Positions 40,329 through 51,340 of a stretch of DNA of 64,000 nt are shown here, in pieces (the first letter of the stretch is position 1; every line of letters begins with the position of its first letter). A program made the translations under genes and the position numbers. Origin of the DNA: Litchfieldia alkalitelluris (GTDB taxonomy: Bacteria > Bacillota > Bacilli > Bacillales > Bacillaceae_L); contig NZ_KV917374.1 in the NCBI RefSeq assembly GCF_002019645.1, positions 5,230,369-5,294,368 on the forward strand, given 5' to 3'. The notes beneath the pieces are model-generated. The model had not been told where the DNA came from. It saw only the letters and a program-made list of their open reading frames with translations, and did not search any database.

Positions 40329-40398
40329 GTAAGCGTTTCCACATAATTGGTAGAATACCGCTGGTAATAGAAGACTCTACAACAGTCATTACCAGCGG
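40329..40398 (-). promoter_or_regulatory. ganA-ganB intergenic hairpin and cre-like site
   Basis: CCGCTGGTAAT (40358-40368) and ATTACCAGCGG (40388-40398) form a strong stem, and GTAAGCGTTTCCAC (40329-40342) is cre-like with one mismatch. ganB may thus have a separate promoter or be expressed through partial read-through. Confidence 0.5.
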
Positions 40399-40441
40399 CG
40401 TTATCTAACTTTCAAGGGGGAAACTCCCCCGTTCTTCATAA

Positions 40442-42505
40442 TTAGCTTTTTGATTTCTCTACGATTCTTACTTCATACTTTTCTAACTTAACTTCCCCAG
40501 AAATTTCTTCACCTGTAATTAAGTCTTTAACAACTGAGTCAAATCTTACAAGTTGATTTTCTTCAGTAAAGTTCATGACGAATAAATAGTCACTTTCAGG
40601 AGCTTGACGAATTTGTACAGAAACTCCTTCACCATGTTCTACTGAAGCAACTGGTTCAAGAGATAAATCACTTATTAACCCTTGATAAAAATCTTGTTGG
40701 AATGCATGCTCAAAACGTCCACCAATATAATAAGCTTTTCCAGCTTCAAATTGATGGCTCGTTACTGCAGGAGTATTGGCATAAAAATCATCTACATAGA
40801 TACCATCTACATTTGCTGTATCTACTTTAATAACCGTTGCATAATCCTTTAATTGATAGGTTTTACCATTATACGTGACAGAGTTTTGATCTTTTGGATA
40901 TAAAGTATCTGTTTCAACTGGTTTCACACCAAAAATTTCTTGAAGATCTTTGTGCCACCCACCTAAATAGGTTAAATCATACTCATTTACAAACCCACTA
41001 ATATAAGTCATAACGAGCGTACCGCCATCCGCAACAAACGTCTTCAAACGTGCGATCGTTTCTTCACTTACTAAATAAAGCATCGGCACAATCAAAAGTT
41101 TATAAGATGAAAAGTCCTGTTCCTTTGTGATCACATCAACTGGAATATCTTTTTCCCAGAAAGCTTTATAATGCTGCTGAAGCGTTTGTGGATATAGCTT
41201 CGTTTTTTTTCCAAATCCTTGCGCATCATTAAGGGCCCAGTTACTTTCCCAATCATAAAGAACTGCCACATCTGCCGGACGGTTCGTACCAATTACATCA
41301 TTTAATTTCTCTAATGTCTGCCCTACTTTAGCCACTTCTTGAAACACACGGTTTTCTGAACTATTATCATGATCCACAACAGCACCATGAAATTTTTCTG
41401 AAGATCCACGTGATTTACGCCATTGGAAATACAGAATACTATCAGATCCATGTGCGATCATTTGCATTGATGATAATAAGTGCATACCTGGACGTTTTGC
41501 TTTATTCACATCATGCCAGTTAACTCCACTTGGTGTAGATTCCATTAACAGAAATGGTTGCTGTTTCAGACTTCTATATAAGTCATTAATAAATGCAACC
41601 TTAGAAGCTAGACTAGCTGTACTTTCCCAATCATTATGCCAAGCTGGATACGCGTCCCAGCTAATGACATCAAGATGTTTAGCGAACTTACTATAATCAA
41701 GTGCTTGGAATGGAATCAAATCATGTGTGTCTGCCATAAAGTTCGTCGTAATAGGAATTGAAGGAGTTAACTCCCTTAATGGAACAATCTCATTTTTATA
41801 AAAAGAAATCGTCTGGTCCGTAACAAACCTACGCCAATCTAAATTTAATCCATGAACCATATTTTCTCCGATTGGAGACGGTGACTCAACTTGTGACCAA
41901 TCAGTAATTGTATGACTCCAAAACGGTCCCCACCAAGCATCATTTAAAGCTTTCAGATCATTATTATACTTCTCTTTCACCCATGCTCTAAATGCTGTCT
42001 GACACTTTTCACAATGACATTCTCCACCATACTCATTGGATATATGCCACATTAAAAGTCCAGGATGATTTCCATATCTTTCTGCTAATAAGCGATTCAT
42101 TTCTTGTGTCTTTTCACGATAAACTTCTGATGTAAAGCAATGATTATGCCTTCCACCATGAAGTTGTTTGACTCTTGCACCATTAACCCGAAGGACTTCA
42201 GGATATTTCTGAGACATCCAAGCAGGACGAGCCCCACTTGGCGTTGCTAAAATGACTTTTCCTCCGATACCATGGATATTTTCGAAAATCTCATCTAGCC
42301 ATTCGAAATTGTATACTCCCTCTTCAGGCTCAAGTGCAGCCCAAGCAAAGATCCCTACCGAAAATGTATTTGTATGTGATAACTTCATTAACTTTACGTC
42401 ATCACTTAAAATATCAGGTCTGTCTAACCATTGATCAGGATTGTAGTCTCCGCCATGAAGCATAAAATTCGCATTTGTCACATATGTTTTTTCATGTTTT
42501 GACAT
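40442..42505 (-). CDS. ganA: GH42 beta-galactosidase
   Basis: A 687-residue cytosolic GH42 enzyme. The TIM barrel is in the first 400 residues; the acid/base Glu lies in ISNEYGGECHCEKC near 160, beside the cysteine cluster that binds zinc in this family, and the nucleophile is in LLMESTPSGVNW near 320. A trimerisation domain and a C-terminal beta domain follow. It hydrolyses imported galacto-oligosaccharides. ATG follows AAGGAGA. It lies 34 bases after ganQ, as in B. subtilis ganSPQAB. Confidence 0.95.
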   Translation of the reverse strand: MSKHEKTYVTNANFMLHGGDYNPDQWLDRPDILSDDVKLMKLSHTNTFSVGIFAWAALEPEEGVYNFEWLDEIFENIHGIGGKVILATPSGARPAWMSQKYPEVLRVNGARVKQLHGGRHNHCFTSEVYREKTQEMNRLLAERYGNHPGLLMWHISNEYGGECHCEKCQTAFRAWVKEKYNNDLKALNDAWWGPFWSHTITDWSQVESPSPIGENMVHGLNLDWRRFVTDQTISFYKNEIVPLRELTPSIPITTNFMADTHDLIPFQALDYSKFAKHLDVISWDAYPAWHNDWESTASLASKVAFINDLYRSLKQQPFLLMESTPSGVNWHDVNKAKRPGMHLLSSMQMIAHGSDSILYFQWRKSRGSSEKFHGAVVDHDNSSENRVFQEVAKVGQTLEKLNDVIGTNRPADVAVLYDWESNWALNDAQGFGKKTKLYPQTLQQHYKAFWEKDIPVDVITKEQDFSSYKLLIVPMLYLVSEETIARLKTFVADGGTLVMTYISGFVNEYDLTYLGGWHKDLQEIFGVKPVETDTLYPKDQNSVTYNGKTYQLKDYATVIKVDTANVDGIYVDDFYANTPAVTSHQFEAGKAYYIGGRFEHAFQQDFYQGLISDLSLEPVASVEHGEGVSVQIRQAPESDYLFVMNFTEENQLVRFDSVVKDLITGEEISGEVKLEKYEVRIVEKSKS

Positions 42506-42539
42506 AATAATCTCCTTCTATCACTTTATTTCTCATTCA

Positions 42540-43388
42540 TTAACCCTTTGTTCCACCTGCCGTTAAGCCAGATACAAAGTTCTTTTGCAACATAATAAAG
42601 ATAATTGCAATCGGAATACTAATTAATATTGCTCCAGCAGCAAAGGTGGTGTAACTTGCACCCATTACCTCATTTACTAAGTTGTATAAACCAATTGGTA
42701 AAGTGTAAGCTTCAGGCTGCCTTAAAATGACTGACGATAAAACGAAGTCCCCAAGCGGACCTGTAAATCCAAGCATTGCGACTACGGCAATCATCGGTCT
42801 TGAAAGTGGCATAATAATTTGTAAAAAGATCCTAGTGTTACTTGCCCCATCAATCTTAGCACTTTCATCAAGATCCATTGGTATAGAATCCATATACCCC
42901 TTCATCAGATAAGTGTTCATTGGGATTAATCCACCAACATAAAGAAGAATTAATAACCAATGATTATTCATCATCCCTAAAATTTGAGCTAAAACGAAAA
43001 GAGCGATTAATGCCGAAAATTGTGGAATCATTTGCAATAACAGAAATAAAGTAAGTGCATTTTGTCTACCCTTAAAGCGAAAACGAGAAAATGCGTAGGC
43101 TGTAAACGACACACTAATAACTGTTCCTATCATGGTGAAAATGCTAATTTTCAACGAATTTAGATACCATTGCCCATATTGTAGACTAGATTTCCCTGCG
43201 AATAACTCTCTGTAATGATCCAACGTTGGATTTTTTGGGATCATAGAAGTGCTTATCAAGCTGTTACCTGGGTTAAAACTTGCTCCGACTGTCCAAAGTA
43301 GGGGGTAAATAATAACAACAGCCATGAACGTTAAGACTGAGTAAGATAAAAAGAGACGTATGAATTTTTGCGTTTTCATATTTGTCAT
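42540..43388 (-). CDS. ganQ: Galacto-oligosaccharide ABC permease GanQ (MalG-like)
   Basis: A 282-residue permease of the MalG type with six predicted helices and an EAA-like loop (DESAKIDGASNTRIFLQIIMP). With GanP it forms the channel for galactan oligosaccharides. The frame is open upstream into ganP, but ATG 43388 follows GAGGGGG and lies seven bases past the ganP stop, so it is chosen; an ATG three codons later is also possible. No ATPase gene accompanies it. Confidence 0.9.
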   Translation of the reverse strand: MTNMKTQKFIRLFLSYSVLTFMAVVIIYPLLWTVGASFNPGNSLISTSMIPKNPTLDHYRELFAGKSSLQYGQWYLNSLKISIFTMIGTVISVSFTAYAFSRFRFKGRQNALTLFLLLQMIPQFSALIALFVLAQILGMMNNHWLLILLYVGGLIPMNTYLMKGYMDSIPMDLDESAKIDGASNTRIFLQIIMPLSRPMIAVVAMLGFTGPLGDFVLSSVILRQPEAYTLPIGLYNLVNEVMGASYTTFAAGAILISIPIAIIFIMLQKNFVSGLTAGGTKG

Positions 43389-43395
43389 CAACGTT

Positions 43396-44652
43396 TTAAG
43401 CCCCCTCTTTGAATGAATTTGTTCGTCTAAATTGCCATAATGCAATTGCGATAACAAAGATTGATAATAGAATTGTTAATGCGGCTGCAAGTGAGTATTG
43501 ACTTGATTGCATCGTTAATTTATAAATCCATGAAACTAATATATCTGTTCCACCAGCATTAGAACCAGGAACTGCTGGTCCGCCACCATTAAATAGATAA
43601 ATAATATTAAAGTTATTAAAGTTAAAGGTGTACTGGGTGATAATAATAGGTGCCATAGCAAGCAATATCATTGGTAAAGTAATATTTTTAAATTTAGCGA
43701 AAATAGAAGCACCATCAATAGTAGCAGCTTCATATAAATCATCTGGAATCGATTGCAGTACCCCTGTTGTTACAAGGAAAACATATGGGAAACCAAGCCA
43801 GCCCTGCATCAGGATAAGCGCAACCTTCGTCCAATTTTCATCTGTTAGCCACGGAATTGCATCAATTCCAAATGCTGCTAAAATATCATTGTTAATTGCA
43901 CCAAAACTATCGTTAAATAGCCCTGCAAAAATAAGTATTGTTACAAATCCTGGTACTGCCCATGGTAAAACTAAGACTGTACGATAAAATCTTTTAAAAC
44001 GAATATCCTTTTGATTTACGACGATTGCTAAGAAAATTCCGAGAGCCACTTGGAGAGTTGAGGCTACAAGCGTCCAGATAATTGTCCATGTTAAGACATC
44101 AAAGAACGTTGAACGCCAAATATCAACTGTGAAGATTTCAAGAAATGTATCGAAGCCCACCCAATCTGCTAAATTCGCAGGTGGTGAATGATATAAATCG
44201 TAATTAGTAAATGCTAGTGCAAAACTAAATAGGATTGGGAATATTACAGCAAAAATTAAAATGAATAGAGAAGGACCACTAATTACATATGGATAACCTT
44301 GTGAGACTAGATTATGATAATCTTCCTTTAGAGAACTTGGCTTCATATTTTTATCGCGAAGATTCCCGTTTTTATAAGCATCCTTTAAGTTTATATAATA
44401 GAATGCAAGACCGAAAGCAATGACAATAAGAGCAATAATACCTTCAGCTAATAGGAAAATAGAGTTATCTCTTGGAACCTCAGTTCCTAGTGTGACAATT
44501 CCCCAGAGTCCCATATTTAAGAGATCTTTAAACACTGCAAAGAAGGATACAGCAAGAATTAGAAATGTAAGACCCTTCACCCATTGCTTATTGTAAAATT
44601 GACCTAATCCAGGAATAATCGATAGTAGTAAGGCTATTTTACTATGTTTCAC
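43396..44652 (-). CDS. ganP: Galacto-oligosaccharide ABC permease GanP (MalF-like)
   Basis: A 418-residue MalF-type permease: N-terminal extra helices with PGLGQFYNKQWVKG as in this cluster's MalF, and the transport domain with EAATIDGASIFAKFKNITLP. I choose GTG 44652, six bases after GAGGTG, over the upstream ATG at 44727, which has no ribosome site and would overlap the ganS-ganP hairpin. It works with GanQ and GanS. Confidence 0.9.
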   Translation of the reverse strand: MKHSKIALLLSIIPGLGQFYNKQWVKGLTFLILAVSFFAVFKDLLNMGLWGIVTLGTEVPRDNSIFLLAEGIIALIVIAFGLAFYYINLKDAYKNGNLRDKNMKPSSLKEDYHNLVSQGYPYVISGPSLFILIFAVIFPILFSFALAFTNYDLYHSPPANLADWVGFDTFLEIFTVDIWRSTFFDVLTWTIIWTLVASTLQVALGIFLAIVVNQKDIRFKRFYRTVLVLPWAVPGFVTILIFAGLFNDSFGAINNDILAAFGIDAIPWLTDENWTKVALILMQGWLGFPYVFLVTTGVLQSIPDDLYEAATIDGASIFAKFKNITLPMILLAMAPIIITQYTFNFNNFNIIYLFNGGGPAVPGSNAGGTDILVSWIYKLTMQSSQYSLAAALTILLSIFVIAIALWQFRRTNSFKEGA

Positions 44653-44714
44653 CTTGTTCACCTCTTTATAAATAAGACCAATTGATCGGCCCATATATTC
44701 GTTCTTATAATAAA

Positions 44715-44745
44715 TGGTGTCAAACATAATTAGCGTTTGACACCA
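44715..44745 (-). promoter_or_regulatory. ganS-ganP intergenic stem-loop
   Basis: TGGTGTCAAAC (44715-44725) and GTTTGACACCA (44735-44745) form a perfect 11-bp stem with a nine-base loop and no T-run. Like the malE-malF hairpin it probably protects or limits transcripts so that the binding protein exceeds the permeases. Confidence 0.65.
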
Positions 44746-44761
44746 CTATTCATACTAATTA

Positions 44762-46033
44762 TTACTTATGTTTTGCTTCAATTTGCCCTTTAATTGTTTC
44801 AACCGCTTGATTTAATGCCTCTTCTGGCTGTGCCTTACCCGTTGCAATAGTTTGTAAAGATGCATCAGCAGGAGTCCAAACTTCATTCATTTCAGGAATA
44901 TTTGGCATTAATTCTGAGTATTGAGATTGTTCAGCAACAGCTTTAGCTACTTCACTTTCAGCAACAACTGGATCATTTGCTAAAGCAGCAACAGCTGGTA
45001 CTTCTTTTGTAATTTCATATCTTGTTTTAGAATTTTCTTCATTTGCAATAAATGCAACAAATTTTTCTGCAAGTTCAGCATTCTTTGAGTAAGAACTTAC
45101 GTTATAACTTTTTACATTCACAAATGCACTCATGTTTTCACCATTAGCTAGTGCAGGTAGTTTCGCAACTCCAAAGTTCACTCCAGCCTTTGTAAATGGA
45201 TCTACATTCCAAGGACCAGAAATAATTGCAGCAGCTTTACCTTCAGTAAATAATGATTCTATTACATTAATCCCCTGTTCTCCAATGATTCCTGATGGAA
45301 ATAGCTTTTCATCATAAAACTTCTGGATAAATTGTGCACCTTCGATTGCACCCTCGTTATTAAGACCAATATCATCTGCATTAAAGCTTCCATCTTCATT
45401 TTGACCGAAGATATATCCACCATAACCACTCATCACACTTTGTGCATAGTAGATTTGATCAAATAGAGCTAAGAATCCAAACTGTTTGCCATCAGTTACT
45501 TCTTTTGAATAGTCGTACCATTCTTCAAGAGTTTGTGGCAGTTCTTCTTCGGAAATCAAATCTTTATTATAGTAAAGTGTTGTTGTTTCAACTGCTTTTG
45601 GTAATCCATAAACTTTTCCATCAACTGTTTGAGCTTGCATAGCTGCTTCAGTATAGATTGATTTGACATCGTCACCGACGTTTAATTCTTTAATTAATCC
45701 TTCAGTAACCGCTGTTCCAATTTGGTCACCAGGCATTGTTAATACATCTGGCCCTGTTCCACCTGGACCATCTAAACGTAGATCCTCAATTTGTTGAGCA
45801 TATGGTTTTTCGATTACCGTTACCGTTACACCATTTTCTTCTTCGAACTTAGCGATGGCATCTGCAATACCTTCACCTTTTTCTATATCTTCCCAAACGA
45901 TTAACTCTTTAGTTTCTGTTGCTTCTTCATTTGAACCAGTGTCTTCATTACCACTTTCTTGAGGCCCACAAGCAACTAAAGATAAAGTTAAAGCAAGACC
46001 ACCTAAAATGCTAAAATATTTTTTCAACTTCAT
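44762..46033 (-). CDS. ganS: Galacto-oligosaccharide-binding lipoprotein GanS
   Basis: A 423-residue family 1 solute-binding lipoprotein, with the lipobox SLVACGPQ and an acidic linker (ESGNEDTGSNEE). The body (LIVWEDIEKGEG, PKAVETTTLYYN, AAIISGPWNVDPF) matches CycB/GanS. ATG 46033 (MKLKKYFS) follows AAAGGAT at normal spacing; the upstream ATG at 46051 has none. It is the first gene of ganS-ganP-ganQ-ganA-ganB and follows ganR in the same direction. Confidence 0.92.
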   Translation of the reverse strand: MKLKKYFSILGGLALTLSLVACGPQESGNEDTGSNEEATETKELIVWEDIEKGEGIADAIAKFEEENGVTVTVIEKPYAQQIEDLRLDGPGGTGPDVLTMPGDQIGTAVTEGLIKELNVGDDVKSIYTEAAMQAQTVDGKVYGLPKAVETTTLYYNKDLISEEELPQTLEEWYDYSKEVTDGKQFGFLALFDQIYYAQSVMSGYGGYIFGQNEDGSFNADDIGLNNEGAIEGAQFIQKFYDEKLFPSGIIGEQGINVIESLFTEGKAAAIISGPWNVDPFTKAGVNFGVAKLPALANGENMSAFVNVKSYNVSSYSKNAELAEKFVAFIANEENSKTRYEITKEVPAVAALANDPVVAESEVAKAVAEQSQYSELMPNIPEMNEVWTPADASLQTIATGKAQPEEALNQAVETIKGQIEAKHK

Positions 46034-46091
46034 GGATATACATCCTTTCAAAATTGTTTTTTAAAAGCACTTTATTTTATTTTTCATCTAA

Positions 46092-46106
46092 TTGAAAGCG
46101 CTTTGC
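46092..46106 (-). promoter_or_regulatory. cre-like site upstream of ganS
   Basis: TTGAAAGCGCTTTGC has the central palindrome of a catabolite responsive element, with one mismatch near its 3' end, about 60 bp before the ganS start. A weaker palindrome (GTAAATTATTTTAC) lies near 46164, possibly a GanR half-operator. Confidence 0.6.
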
Positions 46107-46204
46107 TAAATACAATATATCATCACACAGAAAACATGTAAACAACTTTTTTACTAGAATAGGTAAATTATTTTACGAAAATATGAACGGTAATGTTTTA
46201 CTTA

Positions 46205-47218
<1,014 letters not shown>

Positions 47219-47239
47219 TTATTTAAAATCGTAATAGTT

Positions 47240-47261
47240 TTTAGTAAAACTTTTTACTAAA
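47240..47261 (-). promoter_or_regulatory. Candidate GanR operator
   Basis: Perfect 10-bp arms TTTAGTAAAA and TTTTACTAAA surround CT, about 45 bp upstream of the ganR start. The arms resemble the GTAAA...TTTAC motif between ganR and ganS. The gap 47198-47764 holds only this and the promoter of DoxX copy 2. Confidence 0.6.
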
Positions 47262-47663
47262 GTTTACTTTATATCCTTATAATTGTAAAGAGTCTATTTC
47301 ACTATAATAGATAGCTACATTTTAACACCATAACTCTGGTTATAAAGTCACTCTTTCTTTATTATTCTATAATCAACTTTCACTACTCCAAGTTGCTTTT
47401 TAATAAGTTTTTTTCCTAAAGCTAAAAGATAAGGTTCCTTTAAAAATTCTACAACATAATAAATAACAACCGAACAAGTAATTTACAAAATTTAGATTAC
47501 ACATTCGCGAACAAATTATAACATTACCAATACTTTAATATAGATATTATCAATTTCATCCATGCAGGATTATCCTCAATTACTTTTGGAAACCTAATTT
47601 TTCGATAGTATATTACATAACCACTATGTATGTAATAGAAAGTTCACAACTTCTTGAACGATA

Positions 47664-47702
47664 TGCGAAAGTATTCACATATATATTGTGAATACTTTCG
47701 CA
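47664..47702 (+). promoter_or_regulatory. Tandem Rex/Fnr-like operators, copy 2, with paired changes
   Basis: TGCGAAAGTATTCACA (47664-47679) and TGTGAATACTTTCGCA (47687-47702). Relative to copy 1, the outer T and its symmetric A are changed to C and G, so the overall inverted repeat is kept, although each half-site departs from the TGTGA consensus at its outer end. Confidence 0.65.
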
Positions 47703-47764
47703 TGATTATATAATTCAGACATAGAGATAAATAAAAAATAAAAGTTACTAAGGATAGGATCAAG

Positions 47765-48286
47765 ATGATCAACACTTTTTTAAGAGAAAACACTATTGCA
47801 GCAGGGATTTTAGCAGTGATAAGAGTGTACCTAGGTTGGAGCTGGATGACAGCTGGTTGGGGCAAGATCACAGGTGGTGGCTTTGATGCTGCTGGATATT
47901 TAAATGGAGCGCTAGCAAATCCCGTCGCTAATAAAGCAACAGGTGCAGCCGTTTATCCAACATATAATGCATTCATTGAAGGAGTAGCCTTACCAAACGT
48001 CGGAATGATTAACTTCTTAATTCCATGGGGAGAGTTCTTAGTAGGTTTAGGGTTAATTCTAGGATGTTTAACAACAGCGGCTATGTTCTTTGGTCTTATG
48101 ATGAACTTTATGTTCATGTTTGCAGGTACAGTGAGCACAAACCCTTGGATGATCTTAATTGGTGTTATCATCCTAGCAGCTGGCGCAAACGCAGGTAAAT
48201 ATGGGGCAGATTATTATGTACTTCCTTATTTAAGAAAAGTAACTAAGCTTGGAGCTAATAGAGAAATTACTAACAATGTTGCTTGA
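47765..48286 (+). CDS. DoxX family membrane protein, copy 2
   Basis: A 173-residue DoxX/DoxD-family membrane protein, almost the same as that at 35850-36371. Differences include Ile6Leu, an Asp/Asn exchange near 56, Phe/Trp near 127, and the last ten residues. The ribosome site is AAGGATAGG, one base weaker than AAGGAGAGG in copy 1. Function is unknown beyond a probable quinone- or redox-linked membrane role. It ends in a perfect terminator. Confidence 0.88.
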   Translation: MINTFLRENTIAAGILAVIRVYLGWSWMTAGWGKITGGGFDAAGYLNGALANPVANKATGAAVYPTYNAFIEGVALPNVGMINFLIPWGEFLVGLGLILGCLTTAAMFFGLMMNFMFMFAGTVSTNPWMILIGVIILAAGANAGKYGADYYVLPYLRKVTKLGANREITNNVA

Positions 48287-48297
48287 CCTCTCTATTG

Positions 48298-48346
48298 CCC
48301 CAGACTCCCTCGTTACGATAGGTAATGAGGGAGTCTGGGGATTTTT
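48298..48346 (+). terminator. Terminator of DoxX copy 2
   Basis: CCCCAGACTCCCTC and its complement form a long stem with a small loop, then TTTTTT. Copy 1 keeps a degenerate version. Confidence 0.88.
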
Positions 48347-48477
48347 TGAGAGTTAACTATATAAAATTAAATGTGAACATTGCTCGCTGGAGAATTCTTC
48401 TCCTGCGTTATTTTTATTTAATCTTGAGGGATTTCATTTAATTAGGTTGTTTTCATAATGCAACTTTTCAAAAAAAC

Positions 48478-49443
48478 TTAACAATTAACTTTTTCACACA
48501 CAATAATTTGCCTAGTAAACGCTCCTTTATTTACTACACATCGATCTATAATTTTAAATCCTGCTTCTATAATGACACCATCAATAGGTTCAAGTGTAAC
48601 AATTACAAGTTTGTTAGAAAATCTCCATGCGCTTTGAAACATTTCTAGCTGCTCATCAGGAGTAATCACAGAACATAAATTATAAGGCATATCAATAATT
48701 GCTACATCATACTTTTCTGTTACTTCACGTATATCCTTACACTTAACCTCTCCTTCTAAGCCGAAGTATGCGATGTTTTCACGTGTACCAGGAAGGATGA
48801 GATGATTTACATCACTCCCTACGATATCAATTCCCATTGATATGGCCTCTACTAAAACGGTACCTATCCCACAACAAGGATCAATTGCCTTTATCCCTCT
48901 CGGATCTGGAACAGCAATATTAGCTACAGCTCTCGCTACGCGAGTACTAAGGGCCGTGGAATAACTATGGGGCTTTGTTTGATGGCGCAACCATGTCGCA
49001 TCATTTTTTTCATAATGACCGAAAACCCAACGCCAATTCACATTCATTATTCCATAAAATACTTGCGGTTCGAGCAGGTCTGGTTCACCATCGATACTCA
49101 AGCCAACTTCTTTCTCAATTTTCCGGCGCTGTTTTAATCCAAATTCTTTCTTTTTTTCAAGATCACTACTTTTAATAAACATAACTTTGAATGTTGTGTT
49201 TTCGAGTTTGATCTGTTTAACTTGCTCAACAATATCCTCTATTTTAGAACCCTCATACATAATCTCTACCCTTTCCCTGATAAACGGGCTTCTACTAGGG
49301 TCTATCTTCACATGACTTTCTACAATCATGGAGTCATCTGAATCCTGACCAAAGAATGATCTCATTTCTAATGCAGCTAATTGCTTCTCATCTTCCCTAC
49401 AGGCATATTGGTATAAATAACTTGGCTTTTTGTTGTTATTCAC
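48478..49443 (-). CDS. TRM11/UPF0020-type RNA methyltransferase
   Basis: A 321-residue predicted RNA methyltransferase. SAM-binding motif I is IDPCCGIGTVLVEA near residue 183, and the catalytic motif IV is IIDMPYNLCS near 255, a D-x-PY form of the DPPY motif used for amino-group methylation in the Trm11/UPF0020 group. The N-terminal half (1-150) may hold a degenerate RNA-binding domain. The start is GTG ten bases after AAAGGGTG. It is followed upstream by dbpA in the same direction, so a link to ribosomal or transfer RNA modification is plausible but not shown. Confidence 0.8.
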   Translation of the reverse strand: MNNNKKPSYLYQYACREDEKQLAALEMRSFFGQDSDDSMIVESHVKIDPSRSPFIRERVEIMYEGSKIEDIVEQVKQIKLENTTFKVMFIKSSDLEKKKEFGLKQRRKIEKEVGLSIDGEPDLLEPQVFYGIMNVNWRWVFGHYEKNDATWLRHQTKPHSYSTALSTRVARAVANIAVPDPRGIKAIDPCCGIGTVLVEAISMGIDIVGSDVNHLILPGTRENIAYFGLEGEVKCKDIREVTEKYDVAIIDMPYNLCSVITPDEQLEMFQSAWRFSNKLVIVTLEPIDGVIIEAGFKIIDRCVVNKGAFTRQIIVCEKVNC

Positions 49444-49481
49444 TTAATTTTTTCACCCTTTCACACTGTTCACCATACAAA

Positions 49482-49513
49482 AAAGGACGATTATGATTAG
49501 GTAACCGTCCTTT
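49482..49513 (-). terminator. Terminator of dbpA
   Basis: AAAGGACG and CGTCCTTT form the stem; on the minus strand six T follow. It is just past the helicase stop. Confidence 0.7.
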
Positions 49514-49519
49514 CCACAA

Positions 49520-50965
49520 TTATTTAATCGCTTCACTAACCTTTAGTTTTTTTCCTTTAATCTTTGTATGTTCCATCGCTTGTAAAACTAACGACCCTTT
49601 ACCATTGAGAATATCTACATAAGATAAGTTATCCTTGATCGTTATGATACCGATATCCTCGGATGTTACTCCTGGGATGTTTGAAATAGTTCCAACAAGA
49701 TCTAACGCTCTAATCTTTTTCTTTTTTCCACCACTAAAGTGAAGCTTCATAATATCTTTATTAATCCGAGCCGTTTTGTTGTTCTTTACCACACGACGCC
49801 CACCGACTTTTTCTTCAAAAGCAGCTTTGTTACTCAGTATATCCTCTTGATTTGGCGTTTCCATAATTGAGATTTCAAAGCCAATATACCTCTCAATCGC
49901 CTTTAGATATTTTTCCTCGTAAGGTGTTACTAGTGTTATCGCTTTTCCTTTATTTCCAGCCCGACCGGTTCTTCCTGTACGGTGAACATAACTTTCTTTT
50001 TCCATAGGTACATCATAATTGATGATAAGCGAGACATTGTCAACATCTATCCCTCTTGCTGCAACATCTGTCGCCACAAGATATCTAAAGTTCCCCATTC
50101 TAAATCCATCCATCACAGCAAACCGATCTACCTGTTCTAACCCTCCATGAAGTCTTTCACAGGAATAGTTTGACTCATTGAGTTCGTTATACAATTGATC
50201 TACATGTTCTTTTGTATTACAAAAAATGATACAGCTATCAGGGTTTTCAACGATTGTTAGATCCTTTAGGATGGCATTTTTAGTTTCTTGAGTGACTTTT
50301 ATAAGCTGGTGTTCTATTGTTTCAGCAGTAATACCTGTAGTTGCTATTTCAATTTGAGTTGGTGTGTCCATGTATTTAAAACAAAGATTTTCAACATCCT
50401 TAGGAAGGGTTGCAGAAAAAATCATTGTTACTCTGTTTGAAGGAAGTTGATTTATTATTTTTTCCACTTCATCAATAAATCCCATATTAAGCATTTCATC
50501 CGCTTCATCAATGATTAAGTATTTCAGCTGTTCTAAATTGAGTGATTCCCTTTCAATATGGTCCATAACCCGACCAGGAGTTCCAACCACCACATGTGTT
50601 TTTTGTTGCAATTCTTCACGCTGCTTTGAAAAGGGCTCTTTCCCATAAACAGCCAAAGCCTTAATTCTTTTGAACCTTCCAATATTAGTTACATCATCAC
50701 GAACCTGCACGGCCAATTCTCTAGTAGGTGTAAGAATTAATGCTTGTGGATATTTTTCTTCCCACTCAATTCTTTCACATATAGGAATGGCAAATGCGGC
50801 CGTCTTGCCGCTTCCTGTTTTAGACTTTACAACAAGATCTCGATTCTCTAGGGCTTGTGGAATCACTTCCCTTTGAACCTCTGTAGGAGTGTTATATTTC
50901 AATAATTGAAGAGCTCTTTTTATTTCATCACCTATCTGAAAATCTTCAAACGATATATTGCTCAT
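49520..50965 (-). CDS. dbpA: DEAD-box RNA helicase DbpA (YxiN)
   Basis: A 481-residue ATP-dependent RNA helicase. It has the Q motif, Walker A SKTGSGKT near 55, DEAD in [10 protein letters not shown] near 152, SAT near 184, and [10 protein letters not shown] near 330. The C-terminal 75 residues form the DbpA RNA-binding domain ([18 protein letters not shown]...), which targets hairpin 92 of 23S rRNA during 50S assembly. ATG is used; upstream is a cold-shock gene on the same strand. Confidence 0.93.
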   Translation of the reverse strand: MSNISFEDFQIGDEIKRALQLLKYNTPTEVQREVIPQALENRDLVVKSKTGSGKTAAFAIPICERIEWEEKYPQALILTPTRELAVQVRDDVTNIGRFKRIKALAVYGKEPFSKQREELQQKTHVVVGTPGRVMDHIERESLNLEQLKYLIIDEADEMLNMGFIDEVEKIINQLPSNRVTMIFSATLPKDVENLCFKYMDTPTQIEIATTGITAETIEHQLIKVTQETKNAILKDLTIVENPDSCIIFCNTKEHVDQLYNELNESNYSCERLHGGLEQVDRFAVMDGFRMGNFRYLVATDVAARGIDVDNVSLIINYDVPMEKESYVHRTGRTGRAGNKGKAITLVTPYEEKYLKAIERYIGFEISIMETPNQEDILSNKAAFEEKVGGRRVVKNNKTARINKDIMKLHFSGGKKKKIRALDLVGTISNIPGVTSEDIGIITIKDNLSYVDILNGKGSLVLQAMEHTKIKGKKLKVSEAIK

Positions 50966-51340
50966 GTTTTACCTCTTTTTTCGTATTTTATATTTATAAT
51001 TCTCACAACCAACAAGGATATACACGATTTAAATATGGATTATATCCAAAAAGTGATAGGTTTTACTTTTTTATCTATAAATACTCTCTTCTGAAAGATC
51101 GTTTCTGATTGAACTAATTTTAAAATCAACAAGACATAAATGTAATATTGGAATAAATTCACGAAAGAAAAGATGCTATTTCATTTGGTACATAGTGGTC
51201 TAAGAAGCTTATAAGCAACAAAATTTCGAGATAACCTTCATATATGCAGATTAAATTAATTTTTAATTAGTTATTTAAGCAATAGTGTGTTATGCTTTAC
51301 CTACCATTTTAAAACCTGTAACATTGAGTTTTTTTCGAGT

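Larger units (their letters stand above)
47621..48345 (+). repeat. Direct repeat copy 2 (DoxX gene with promoter and terminator)
   Basis: The second copy of the segment at 35706-36430. Identity is high from about 47621 through the gene and its terminator. Confidence 0.85.
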
